Source: Welwitschia mirabilis | Taxonomy: Eukaryota; Gnetophyta; Gnetopsida; Welwitschiales | DNA length: 33,893 nucleotides | Reading direction: 5' to 3' | Assembly (NCBI GenBank): GCA_051453625.1 | Contig: JBOZIK010000001.1 | Span: 118,427,294 to 118,461,186, forward strand | Shown here: positions 10,351 to 20,679 of the stretch, one piece after another | Position numbering within the stretch: the first letter of the stretch is position 1 | How the letters are laid out: every line of letters starts with the position of its first letter | Translations under genes and position numbers: made by a program | Notes under the pieces: model-generated | The model's input: only the letters and a program-made list of their open reading frames with translations | The model's database searches: none | Told to the model about the DNA's origin: nothing

Positions 10351-10450
10351 NNNNNNNNNNNNNNNNNNNNNNNNNNNNNNNNNNNNNNNNNNNNNNNNNN
10401 NNNNNNNNNNNNNNNNNNNNNNNNNNNNNNNNNNNNNNNNNNNNNNNNNN
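10351..10450. other. Assembly gap (exactly 100 N) at the internal/LTR junction
   Basis: A run of exactly 100 N. By comparison with the LTR at 18388, the gap hides about 39 bases of the middle LTR plus an unknown amount of internal sequence. The missing gag-pol of the left unit (about 4.6 kb in the right unit) could sit here if the gap size is only a placeholder. Confidence 0.97.
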
Positions 10451-11872
10451 CTTGAAATATTCAAATAAATTCATAAAATTAACTTACTTAAAATGAATTA
10501 CTAAAAATGTGTGCAAAAAAAATAAAATTATTTTGAAAACTAAAATAATAGAAACCACAAAAATATTGATCAAAAGCATATAAGATTTATAGTGGTTTGA
10601 GAAAACTCCTATTTTACTCTCGACAATCAGCTTCTATCCAAGCATAATCTAGATCTTCATTAATCTCTTCTAGGTATTGCAAGTTTATTTATGACCTCCA
10701 CAAACATATTTTTTTTGAAGGCTCAATCTCAACCTTTTACAAGAAAGTATAGTAGTGATGATGGTATGCTAAAATGCATAAGTATCACTTGATCTTTGGC
10801 TTAACAAATGTATTGAAGCACTTCTCATGAAGATGACATAATTTAGAAACAAATAGTACTACAGATCTAATCTTATATGTAAAGATACCATAATTCTTGG
10901 TTTATCTTTAGTCAGAAATGATATGCCAAATGAGTACAATGATAAATGCACAAGATTCAAAAGTTCAGTAAAAAGTGTGACAGTGATTTAACTCTTGGCC
11001 ATCTATAGCGAATACTTTTAGTATTTTTTACAAGTGAAAAAGCTCTTCTAATGGCCATAAAATGGATATATAATAAACATAAAATTTGTGTTTTCATCAC
11101 GATCAATCAACTCCTCAGATGTATGATAGACTCCTCCTGGTGCTGTCACTTAAATTAGTTTCCTTTATGTTCTTTTTAGTCAATCTAATTTCTTATGAAT
11201 TTATGTTTGATCAAATCCTCAGGGTTTGATTGATTTCTTATTCAATTACCTACATATTTATCTAGTTGCTCACTTACTCTAGATAAAATCCATTATAGTA
11301 TTTTTACTCTAGGTTCAGTCGATTCCTTAGGAATATGATCATCCCCTTACTGATTAGCTATGAAGGATTAATGCTCAGTTCTCAGATTTAGTTAACCTCT
11401 TAGGTATCTGGTTAATCCCTTAATGATTAGCTAGGAGTATTAGGTGCATAATTCTTAGGTTCAGTCAACCCCTCAAATGTCTAGTCTAACCTTGATGATT
11501 AGTTCAAAAGTACTAGATGCATAGTACTCAGGATCGATCAACTTCTCAGATGTCAGTCAGACTCCTTGATAATCGGTTTAAGAGTACTAGTCCCCAGATT
11601 CATAGGTCTAATCAATCCCTTAAATATTTGATTGATCCTTTTAAATTTAGTTCATTTTTGAGTATTTTCTTTAGGTGCAGTTGATCCCTTAGAAGTCTGA
11701 TTGACCACTCAAGAAGTTAATAAAACTTAATAGATTTCAAGATTAAAATATGATAAACATTACTTTACCTTTTAACTTGCAAGTGATCAATATTTTTTTA
11801 CACAATATACAATAAATTTTAATACATAAAAAAACATTAGTTTGACATCAATTGGTAAATAATAATTCAACA
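10412..11872 (-). repeat. Copia LTR, middle copy (about 1.46 kb, one end in the gap)
   Basis: Visible from 10451 and aligned with the right LTR at offset 43, which puts its start near 10412. It ends AATAATTCAACA at 11872, followed by a polypurine tract. It serves as 3' LTR of the gag-pol unit and, in a three-LTR tandem, as 5' LTR of the left unit. Confidence 0.85.
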
Positions 11873-11886
11873 ATCTTTTCCTTTGA
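11873..11886 (-). promoter_or_regulatory. Polypurine tract, right unit
   Basis: Minus strand TCAAAGGAAAAGAT immediately precedes the LTR TGTTGAATT on that strand. Confidence 0.8.
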
Positions 11887-12339
11887 TATTAATAGCAAAC
11901 ATTTTCTTAGTTGAAGAGATTAGATTTGGAAAAAAATCTCCCTCACAAAATGTCTATTGACTTTTGCAAAAATATTAAACCTTTTATATTAAATAAGATA
12001 TTTTAATAAGTCTTCAAATTATGTCAAAATTTAAAGATAATTTAAAATGCTAAAATATATATGATAAAAAACATTTTGATCATGAATTATTAAATAACTA
12101 TAAGATATAGCAGAAAATTTTAGCTCATATTGAAAATAGATATACACTAAAAAATTTGATACACAAATTATAGAGCATAAAAACAAGTGAATTTATTTAT
12201 TGAAAGATGAACATTACAATGAAAAGTGATCATTAAGAAAAAAAATATATCTAAAGGTAACATAAACAACTAACTAATTATCCCCTTTTTAACATCAATA
12301 ACAAAGGAGAAAAGAAACATAAGCATGGAAGAAAATCAT
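11887..12339. other. 3' internal non-coding region, right unit
   Basis: AT-rich DNA between env-like ORF and polypurine tract, shared with the left unit and partly with Copia-A. I see nothing coding in it. Confidence 0.65.
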
Positions 12340-13394
12340 AAGCATAAAAAGAGAGCTAGTTAGATTCTTTTGCTTCCTCCTCTTCTAATTTTTATTTAGA
12401 ATCTTCTTCTTCTTTCTCTTTCTCTTATTTGACTACCTTCTTCGATGAGCTTCTAACTTCCTATGAAGTATCAGCAATCTCATACCTAGCTATAATTAGA
12501 GATTCTTTTATGTGTTTGGTATAAGAGTCAATTTGCCTCAGATATAAAATAGTCTCTTCTGGTGAGGCATGTTTGCGAGAAGGAGATTTAAAGGACTTCT
12601 TGGAACTAGTGAAGACATATATGTGAAACAACATCACATACCTAATGGATGAGATGGATTAAAGAGTTTCAAGCTTTGAGTGAAAAGTAACTTAATAATA
12701 ATGGCACATATTTGCAATCAACATAGAGTAGAATAAAGCCCTAGTTCTGTGATACTCCAACTAAGAAATCATATTTTTTAGTATAATGGTAGAGGCATTA
12801 ATAAACTACCTAATCCCTAATAAGTACATCAAATAGGTCCTATAATTAGAGGCCTCATCGTGATGAAATTATAGGTAAAAATTAAGTGAAGAAAGCTATA
12901 CTTTGCGGTAAGAAAAGAAGTATAAATGATGTTATTCTAGCTATTGAACTTATCACAAAGCTCTCTTGTAATCTCTGCTTTACCTTCCATGGAGTCACGA
13001 AGAGGCAAAGCTCCTTATTGTTTCCTCTTGAAAGATTAATAACAGCCACAATAAAGTTTGTAGTCACTTTCACCCTCTTCGCTAAAACAAGGATTTCAAG
13101 GGTTATAGTTTCAACATTATAAGAAGCATTACTATAAAAAATCTTAGTAAGAAAAGGATAAGCAGGACCTAAAGCATCAAAAAAATAAGACATATCCAAA
13201 TCTTGCAAGAGTTGGATCATATATCTAAGCTCTCTAAGCTCTAAAATAGCAACAAATCTTTCCTAGAACATAGGCTTTTTCTCAAACTTTTCAGTGAACT
13301 TATCCAAAGCATATTTAGATATTTCTTGATAGAAATCATAAGGTTCTCTACTAGCAACCTCCTTTTTCCTTCTTCTATAAGGTTCATTAGCCAT
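12340..13394 (-). pseudogene. Env-like (third) ORF of the Sirevirus-type element
   Basis: The ORF begins MANEPYRRRKKEVAS at 13394. After one stop it runs open from 13220 to 12882, with ELRELRYMIQLLQDLDM, then GPAYPFLTKIFYSNASY, then TLEILVLAKRVKVTTNFIV. The pattern of a short basic N-terminus, YPxLxxxFYxNA and a G/K-hxhT segment resembles the 'putative plant transposon protein' domain found in env-like ORFs of plant retroelements; that name is from memory and unsearched. The distal half contains the HMHIF/KKS-like segment and an acidic GAA-rich tail. I see no clear signal peptide or membrane segment. It lies downstream of RNase H and upstream of the 3' LTR, the env position. Three copies are recognisable in the window, but all are broken. 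Confidence 0.7.
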
Positions 13395-13739
13395 CATAAT
13401 TACTTGGCAGGAGATTGAAGCTAAGAAAATTTTAAGAAAAATACTAGATATAAAAAAGACAGATAACTAAAAAATAATGAAAAGGATTTGGACTCCACTT
13501 ACTTTTAAATAGAAGATCAATTAGATTGATTTTAATAAAGAAATTAGATCCACTAATGAATCTTCCATACTGTAATCCTATAGGTCTATAAAATGATTTG
13601 AGTTTCAGTCGACCCATTGAGATGCCAGTCTATAGTGTCGTTAGGTTCTAGGTGACTAGAATTTTAGGCTAGTCAATCAATTACCTCTAACTGATCGAAT
13701 AGGAAATCCAATCAACTATCCTATAATTAGTTAGAAGAT
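13395..13739. other. Spacer between copia pol and env-like ORF
   Basis: Non-coding, with GTCGACC-like words recalling the LTR body (TCAGTCGACCCATTGAG). It is repeated at 10060-10350. Confidence 0.6.
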
Positions 13740-14371
13740 GGTGATATAACCACTAGTTCATTTAAAAAATGAAGAAAATTATCAAAACTTAGGGGTTTGA
13801 TAAAGATATCTACAAGTTGATGATCTGCACTAATAAAATTCATAGTAATGTTTTCTTTTTCAACTTGATCTCTTAAAAAATGATGTCTTAATAGTTCTTG
13901 AATGCTAAACAGGATTTTTAAAAATATTTATTGTACTAGTGTTATCACTGAAAATAGAAACCTATTCAAAACTTAAATCAAAGTCCTTTATCATTTCCTT
14001 CATCCAAAGGAGATGAGCATAACAACTCCCTACTATATATACTTAGCTTTTACTATTAAAAGGAATATCAAGTTTTGCTTTTTACTTATCCATCCTAATA
14101 AGCAATATATTAATAGAAAATAATTACCACTTGTGCTTTTTCTATTATTCTTACATTTAGGCTAATCTTCATCATTAAATCCTGCAAGTTCAAAAGATGT
14201 CTTGGTTATATACCATAAATCATAATCAGACGTGCCTTTTATATATCTAATTATTCTTTTTACTACTTGTAAGTGTGATTTTTTTGGTTGAGTTTGGTAT
14301 GTTACACACACACCAACACTAAACATGATATTAAATATACTTATAGTTAAATATAATAAAATTCCACTCAT
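13740..14371 (-). pseudogene. Copia RNase H domain remnant
   Basis: The open stretch 14371-14162 reads MSGILLYLTISIFNIMFSVG, then VKRIIRYIKGTSDYDLWY and FELAGFNDED, the canonical copia RT/RNase H junction (usual MIGSLLYLTASRPDI and VKRILRYLKGT). Downstream are AEAEY-region remnants, then LLWMKEMIKDFDLSFE and SIFSDNTSTINIFKNPVQHSRT near 14020-13900. After that come frame-shifted pieces ending near 13760. The order and motifs match Sirevirus pol closely. Several stops separate the pieces. Confidence 0.88.
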
Positions 14372-15125
14372 ACTCTTGTAAAGCTTCTAATCTACTGATT
14401 TTTCATTTTCATTCAAACTAACTTTATAAGACGTTGATATGGGAGTGTTAGTTATTTTAGCATTCTTCAATCCAAAAAGTTTGATTAAATTTTTTAAATT
14501 TTTAGATTAGGAGATAAAAGTTCCATTTTTTATTTGCTTAATTTATAATCCAAGAAATATTTTCACTTTAACAAAATGTATTATCATAATATTTGCAAAC
14601 TCTTTAGATAAACCTTCATTATAAGCATCAAATATGATATCATCCACATAAATTTGTATAATGATAAAGTTATTTTTCCATTTTTAATGAATAAAGTCTT
14701 ACATACTATTCCATGAATATAACCATTATCATTTAGAAATGTGGCCAACCTTTTATACCAAGCTCTTGAAGCCTATTTTAACCCATACAAAGCTTTGTTA
14801 AGCCCATAAACATGATCAAATTTATGAGGATCTAGAAACCCTTGCTGTTGTTTTGCATACACTTCTTCATTTAGAGTTTTACTTTAGAAAGCATTTTTTA
14901 TATCCGTTTGATATACTTTAATGTTTCTAAAGGCTATAAATGATAAAAAGTTTCAAATTCAATCAAACCTACTACTAGAGAAAATGTATCACCCATATTA
15001 ATGCCTTTAATTTGGTTGTAGCCTTGTGCTACTAATCTTGCTTTATTTTTGATGACATTTCTTTCTTTATCACATTTGTTTTTAAAGATACACTTAGTCC
15101 CAATGATATTTTTATCTTTTGACAT
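14372..15125 (-). pseudogene. Copia reverse transcriptase remnant with intact YVDD box
   Basis: It starts MSKDKNIIGTKCIFKNK, then NKARLVAQGYNQIKGINM (15125-14934), the usual copia RT opening. It continues with [26 protein letters not shown] and KALYGLK then ASRAWYKRLATFLNDNGY. The catalytic box IIQIYVDDII sits at 14639-14650 (YVDD codons). The YVDD motif is intact, but the frame is broken by stops and indels on both sides. Confidence 0.92.
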
Positions 15126-15512
15126 TTCTACAGGCTTTTAAAAATCATTTCTTTTAAATTTTTGTAATTAATTTTGTATGACCATCATCCATTCTTCATG
15201 GGATTAAGCTTCTTTAAATTTCTTATGTTCTATTTATGAAACATAATAAATCTGGGCACAAAAATTCTTCATATAACTCCTTGTTTTTATCTTTAAAATA
15301 ACTTCTCCAATAATAGACCCTAAAGGATGATCTTTTAGCTCTTTAAACATTTTAGTTGTGATTCTTTTGTAGGAACTTCTTCTTTTTTAGTAGACATTTC
15401 TATAGTTGTGGGGATGCTTGGAGGTATGTCTTCCTCATCATTTAAATAAATAGGATTTATGGCAACTTCATCAATTTGCACATTCATTAATTCTTTAATA
15501 GTTAAACTTCTA
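15126..15512 (-). other. Linker between copia integrase and RT
   Basis: The poorly conserved linker found between these domains in copia polyproteins. It is stop-ridden, and I recognise no separate feature. Confidence 0.6.
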
Positions 15513-16295
15513 TTATTGAAAACATGTACTTCTAGTTAAATATCTCAAAAATATAGTTTTATTGGCTTTAGATTCAAATTTTCTTAAATGTTCTTTATCT
15601 TTTAGCATATAACATTTACTTTCAAATATGTTAAAATAAGAAATATTTGATTGTCTTACTTTCCATAAATCATAAGGAGTTTTATTCATACCATGTCTAA
15701 GATAAACTCTATTTATAATATAACATGCAACACTAACAACTTTAAACCAAAAGGATTTTGGAACCTCCTTGTCATTTAACATAATTCTTGCCATTTTTTG
15801 AAGGACTCTATGATATTTTAGGAGCTAAAAATTGGTCATAAATACCATTATCAATGTAATACTTCTCAAACAAATGATTTTAAAATTCACCACCATGATT
15901 ACTTTTTATTTTATTTATGGTATACCCTTTTTCATTTTGAATTTTATTGCATATTTCAATCTAATATTTGTAAGTTTTAGGTTTGTTTAAAAGAAATGAA
16001 ACCCAGTATATCTAGAGAAATCATCAACCACAATAACAAAATATCATTTACCTCTTAAACTTTAAGTTTAACAGGACCTACCAAGTCCATATGAATGAGT
16101 TCTAAAGGTGTAGTTGTGGAAACTTGGTTTTTACTCTTGTATGATGTTCTTATTTGTTTTTATTTTTAGCATGCATCAGAAAGACTATTTTTAACATTTA
16201 TTTTAAAAATATATTTGATAATTTCTTTCTAATAATATCTTTTAAATGATCATAGTTAACATGTCCTAAATGTTTATGCAAAGCTCTTCTTGATT
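15513..16295 (-). pseudogene. Copia integrase remnant
   Basis: The zinc region keeps LHKHLGHVNYDHLKDI near 16290-16235. The first catalytic Asp is kept in ELIHMDLVGP (16073-16093), followed by VVDDFSRYTGFHFF near 16020. The second catalytic Asp is changed to Asn (KSNHGGEF, 15883-15905; usual SDHGGEF). The third catalytic residue, the Glu of the usual QQNGVVERKN segment, is missing through a small deletion near 15805-15825. The C-terminal part is open from 15794 to 15513: MARIMLNDKEVPKSFW, then CYIINRVYLRHGMNKTPYDLW, then SYFNIFESKCYML. The protein cannot have been catalytic after these losses. Confidence 0.9.
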
Positions 16296-16399
16296 AACAT
16301 TAGAAAAATAATAAGTAGAAAATGATTGATCTATGATATAAACATTATCTATTATATTTTCTTTGAGAATAATATCATTTGTTTTGTCATGCCTAACTT

Positions 16400-16655
16400 T
16401 ACATTTATAACTATTAAAAATGACCTTAGACCTTTGTCACAAATTTAGCTAATACTGAGTAAATTATGCTTTAAACTATTAACATATAAAACTTCATTTA
16501 TTCCAAGTAAGTTACCTCTATGTATACTTCTGATACCTTTGATTTTTATTCATCCATTATCATTAAAAGTAACTTATCCTCCATCAAAGTTGCTCAACTA
16601 TTTGAATCTAGAGTTGTATTCCATCATATGTCATGCACAACCACTGTCTAAATAC
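16400..16655 (-). pseudogene. Copia aspartic protease remnant
   Basis: The region near 16650-16600 encodes, across frame changes, a DSGC-HMT-like segment (usual LDSGCSRHMTG), the retroviral-type active-site Asp motif. LLGINEVLYVNSLKHNLLSIS near 16515-16450 is the usual LPNVLYVDGLKHNLLSIS that ends copia protease and leads into integrase. Position and order between gag and integrase agree. Confidence 0.8.
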
Positions 16656-18322
16656 TAGCTAATGCTGTTGAAAATCTTGAAAGCTATTTGAATTAGAAGA
16701 CCTTTTAAATCATTAGCTTTTACCCAGTTAGTCCTTTTAGACTGATGTGGTACACCTCCTTTGGAATAAATTTAAATGAAAAGAAACTAACTAAATTTGA
16801 AAATAACATTAATTTTTTAGTATTATAAAATAGCTTTAAATGATCTAACTTGCCATAGAGATGATAAGTAAATTTAGAAATAAACTTATTTTGCCAAGTT
16901 ACCTGATTTTGCTGACTTTATGGTTTTTAGGGGATGAAACTAATACCTAATTTATCATGATCTAGATTCAAAATTCCAAGCATATATTTTAATTTAGATG
17001 AACCACTAGAAAATTTGGTGACAAAATAAAATAAATTTGTTACCTATAGAATGAGATCGAAATTTTCAGATTTGACTATTTTGTACTTTATTTCCATTTC
17101 CTCCTTTTCTTTGATAAGAGATTTTACAATATTTTTTAGTTTATTTATATGCTTTGCAAATTTTTGACATTCTCAGTGCAGTGCCTAACAAGTATATTTG
17201 AGCTCATCTTATTCTTCTTCAATGACATCCAAATCATTAGGTTCTGATGTGCTAGAAAAGTTTTGTAATAAAGGCATAATTGCATGAAAGAAAGTCTTAT
17301 ATCTCCATTTGCATCTTGACCTAAACTACTATCATCATCCTCATTTACATTATTCCATGTTGCAATAAATGAAAATGCTTTTGATTTTCTTTTTTCTCTC
17401 TTATTGTTTGAGCATTCATTTGATATGTGTCTATATCCTTTGCATGCATAGCATTGGATCTATTTTCCTTTGTTTTGATCCTTTCTATACTTTGAGTATC
17501 CTCTTCTTGTACCTCTACTTGGCTCATCTTCTTTCTTTCTTTTATGTAAAAATTTCTTGAATCTTTTTGCTAGGAGAGAAATTTATCATCATCTAGATCT
17601 TCATTAGATTTCTCTGACCTATACTCTTCCTTCACACACTTTAAAGTGATATCTTTATTCTTATCTTTATAAAATTTTAATTTATATGTTTATAAATTAC
17701 CTTGTAGTTTTTCTAGATTCATCATGTTGATATTCTTGCTTTCTTCAATTGCTACGACTTTTAGTTTAAATCTCTTTGGAAGGGATCTCAACACTGTTTA
17801 GATCACTTTTATCTCATCCAATCTTTCATCTAAACTCACCATGAAATTCATGATGTTAGTAAGCCTAGTAAAGAATTCTTGTAAATTCTCCTTCTAATGC
17901 TTATAAATGTCTTTAAAGTTTAAGATATGGATTTGAAGTTTGACTTATTTGACAGTGGATGTTCCTTCATGTATAAATTCAAGAATATCCCATTCCTCCT
18001 TTGCATTTTTATAGTTTACAATACACTTGAATTTGTCTATACAAACTATAAAAAATATAGCATTAAGAGCACAAGTGTCTATGGTAGCTCTGGATCTATT
18101 AGTAGGAGTTCATTGGTCTTAGGTTTTTGGAACTAAAATAGTATTATTATTGACATCAGATTTCATTAAATTAGGAACAATATATCCATTGTAAATAACT
18201 TCTTTGATTTTAACATCTAAGAATTTAAGGAAGATTTTTATTTGGGATTTTTAATAAGTATAATTTAATCCATCAAACATAGGTGGATGACTAGTGGAAA
18301 AATCATTAGAGGGGTTACTCAT
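16656..18322 (-). pseudogene. Copia gag remnant with CCHC zinc knuckle
   Basis: The start codon at 18322-18320, 52 bases after the primer site, gives MSNPSNDFSTSHPPMFDGLN. KIFLKFLDVKIKEVIYNGYI follows, matching the usual FDGxNYxxWKxxMKxFLKSLD opening of copia gag. YKNAKEEWDILEFIHEGT and FMVSLDERLDEIKVI, then VLRSLPKRFKLKVVAIEES, are the gag-polypeptide (UBN2-type) core. A zinc knuckle, QCYACKGYRHISNECSN, is intact near 17460-17410 and precedes a DDDSS acidic segment, as in Sireviruses. The sequence from about 17300 to 16656 is diverged linker. Multiple in-frame stops are present. Confidence 0.9.
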
Positions 18323-18373
18323 TTTTGGATTTAGAGTCTAGATCTATTAGGATCTTAACATGGATTCAACGAA

Positions 18374-18385
18374 GCTTTAATACCA
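18374..18385 (-). promoter_or_regulatory. Primer binding site for initiator Met tRNA
   Basis: Minus strand TGGTATTAAAGC, two bases inside the LTR end, differs at two positions from TGGTATCAGAGC, the sequence complementary to the 3' end of plant initiator Met tRNA. Confidence 0.88.
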
Positions 18386-18387
18386 AA

Positions 18388-19834
18388 TGTAGGATTAAGA
18401 ACCTTAGAAGAGGGCTGAATAGGTTTCTAAAAATATTCAAATAATTTTATAATATTAACTTACTTGAAATGAATTACTAAAAACTTGTAGAAGAAAATTT
18501 AAACTATTCTAAAAATGAAATAACATAAAGCATAGAAATATCAATTAGAAGCATACAAGAATTATAGTGGTTTGAGAAAATCCCCTACTCCACTCTTAAT
18601 GATTAGCTTCTATTCAAGCCTGATCTGGATCTCCGTTATTCTCTTCCAGATATTATAAGTTTCTTGTGACCTTTAAAAATGGACTTTTTTTAAAAGCTCA
18701 ATCTTATCATTTTATAACAAGGCATAGTAGTGATGATAGTATGTCCAAATGCATAGGTATCACTTGATCTTTGGCTCAATAAATGTATTAAAGCATTTCT
18801 TTAGAAGATGATACAATTTAAAAATAAAGAGTGCTCTAGATCTGACTGCATATGTAAAGATATCATAGTTCTTGATTTGTCTTTGGTCAAGAATGAGATG
18901 TTGATAAGTACAATGAATAAATACAAAATATTCAAAAGTTTAGTACAATGATTTTGACTCTTGGCAATATATAATCGAAGGATTTTAAGTTTTTTACAAG
19001 TAAAAAGATCTTCCACTAGGCATAAAATGAATATGTAATGGCTATAAAATTTATGTTTTCATCATGATTGGTCGACTTCTCAAAAGTATGATTAATCCCT
19101 ATCTAATGTTGTTACTTAAATTGATCACCCTTGTGTTCTTTCTGTCAACCTAGTTTCTTATAGCTTTATGTCTGGTCAATCCCTCAGGGTTTGATTGTTG
19201 CTCATCTAGTCATTCATATATCTATCTAATTATTCATTTGATCAAGATAAAATCCATTAATGTTTCTACTTGATGTTCAGTAAACTCCTCAGGAATCCAG
19301 TCAACCCTTTGCTGATTGGCTGTGAAGTATTGATGCTTAGTTGCATAGGTCCTGTTGATCCATTAGGTATCCAGTCAATCCCTTGATGATTGGCTAGGAA
19401 GTATCAAATGCATAGTGCTTAGGTCTAATCGATCCCTTAGATGTCCAATTAACCCCTTGATAATTAGCTAATAAGTACTAAATGCATAGTGCTCTAGTCT
19501 GGTTAACCCCTCAGATGTTCGGTTGCCCCCTTTACGATCGGTTTAGAAGTACTAGTGATCAGGTTTATAGGTCTATTCAATCATTTAAATATCTTATCAA
19601 CCCCTCTAAATTTACTTTACTTTTGTGTATTTACTTCAAGTATGGTCAACATCTTTGAATTTTAGTTGACCCCTTAAGAGGGTAACAAAACTTGATAGGT
19701 TTCAGGATCCAAATGTGATAAACATTGCTTCAGCTTTTGTCTTACAATTGATTAATATTTTTTGTACAAGATACAATGAATTTTTCTATAAGAAAACATT
19801 AGTTTGTTACTAATTAATAAATAATAATTTAACA
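18388..19834 (-). repeat. Copia LTR, right outer copy (5' LTR, 1447 bp)
   Basis: On the plus strand it runs from TGTAGGATTAAGAACC to AATAATAATTTAACA. It matches the left LTR along its length, is flanked by the primer site inside and by AATAG outside, and contains the 74-bp minisatellite at about 19355-19565. Confidence 0.92.
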
Positions 19835-19839
19835 AATAG
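19835..19839. repeat. Right target-site duplication AATAG of the copia composite
   Basis: AATAG directly follows the LTR end AACA at 19834 and is identical to 7072-7076. Confidence 0.85.
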
Positions 19840-20520
19840 GCCTATGATTCAAGCACTATCTTTCTTCTTCTTCAAGCACTATCTCTCTTCTTCTTCTAAG
19901 ATTCATTTTATTTTATAAAACTAGTTTGTAGACATTATAGCTCTAACTATTTAAAAGAATTCTATCTTTATTTTTTTTTTATTGAACTAGGTAAACTAGG
20001 TTTTCTAAATAATATAATAGTTATGATTAATATTATAGATAAATATATAATGTTTATAGGTTCTTACTGGGATCCACTTCCTCTTGGCCTATTTCTCCCA
20101 CTTGAAATAAGTATGGTTAAAGTTGTTAATAGTAACAAAGTTTTTGTTAATGATTTTCTCCTATAACCCCTCCCACAATTTTAATTTTTTTTCTACTTAT
20201 TATGGTGTATATAGATTAATAAGCCACCACTCTCCTATGCTAAAGATTTGAAACCAATGTTAAGTTTTAACTTTAGTTACGTCTAACCTTTTATCAAAAA
20301 TGATGGTAAAACTTCTTGCTTTAGCGAGGTTAATAATATAATCTATGTTCCAATATTTTTGAAATCTATGGAAACTATTTATGAAATAACTTTTTAATTA
20401 TTGTAGAGAAATAATATTAAATTTATGATTAAGAATAATTAAGTTCTTACACCTTAGGGTCTCCCTTGAAATCCATAATATTACAACTCATAATTTTCAT
20501 TGAAAATGTTCTTTATTAGC
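19840..20520 (-). pseudogene. LINE ORF2 N-terminal (endonuclease-like) remnant
   Basis: A possible ORF2 start (MKIMSCN, usual MKILSWN) lies near 20503. Downstream, a stop-interrupted frame gives IGEWWLINLYTP near 20200-20160 (compare WxLxxVYxP of apurinic-type endonucleases), then KLKLWEGL and INNFNHTYF, which could be the decayed LWxxL and GDFN segments. The assignment is moderate alone but fits the ORF1 remnant just upstream and the RT remnant at 7071-5881. From 20503 to 19840, plus 7071 to 5881, is about 620 codons to the RGLRQ motif, close to what I expect for plant L1 ORF2. It is cut at 19840 by the copia insertion. A 24-26-bp near-duplicate TTCAAGCACTATCT...TTC lies at 19852-19900. Confidence 0.6.
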
Positions 20521-20679
20521 CTTGAAAACATCCAATAAATCCTCTAGAATCCATTAAATATATTTTTCACTACCCTTTTTTGTAAGTTTAACATTTTTAG
20601 CAAGTTTCTTGAATTTAAAGCACTACTTTTTATTGTGATATGTTACCTACCCTTTCTTGTTTTTCATTTTGTAGAAGAT

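Larger units (their letters stand above)
7077..19834 (-). mobile_element. Sirevirus-type Ty1/copia composite: three LTRs, one gag-pol, two env-like regions
   Basis: Right to left (minus strand): LTR 19834-18388, primer site 18385-18374, gag from 18322, protease-integrase-RT-RNase H to about 13740, env-like ORF 13394-12340, polypurine tract, LTR 11872 to about 10412, gap, a second env-like region 10049-9000, polypurine tract, LTR 8524-7077. The outer LTRs are 1447 and 1448 bp and are flanked by identical 5-bp duplications, so the whole 12.76 kb behaves as one insertion locus. Unequal recombination between LTRs of alleles would give such a three-LTR tandem. By eye the LTRs differ at roughly one base in six or seven, so this is an old insertion. 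Confidence 0.85.

Noticed and set aside
12886-13122. Plus-strand 78-codon frame
   Set aside because: It is a shadow of the env-like ORF, which has homologous copies only in the minus-strand reading.
17369-17560. Plus-strand hydrophobic frame resembling a small membrane protein
   Set aside because: It lies opposite the gag zinc knuckle; hydrophobicity comes from T-rich antisense codons.
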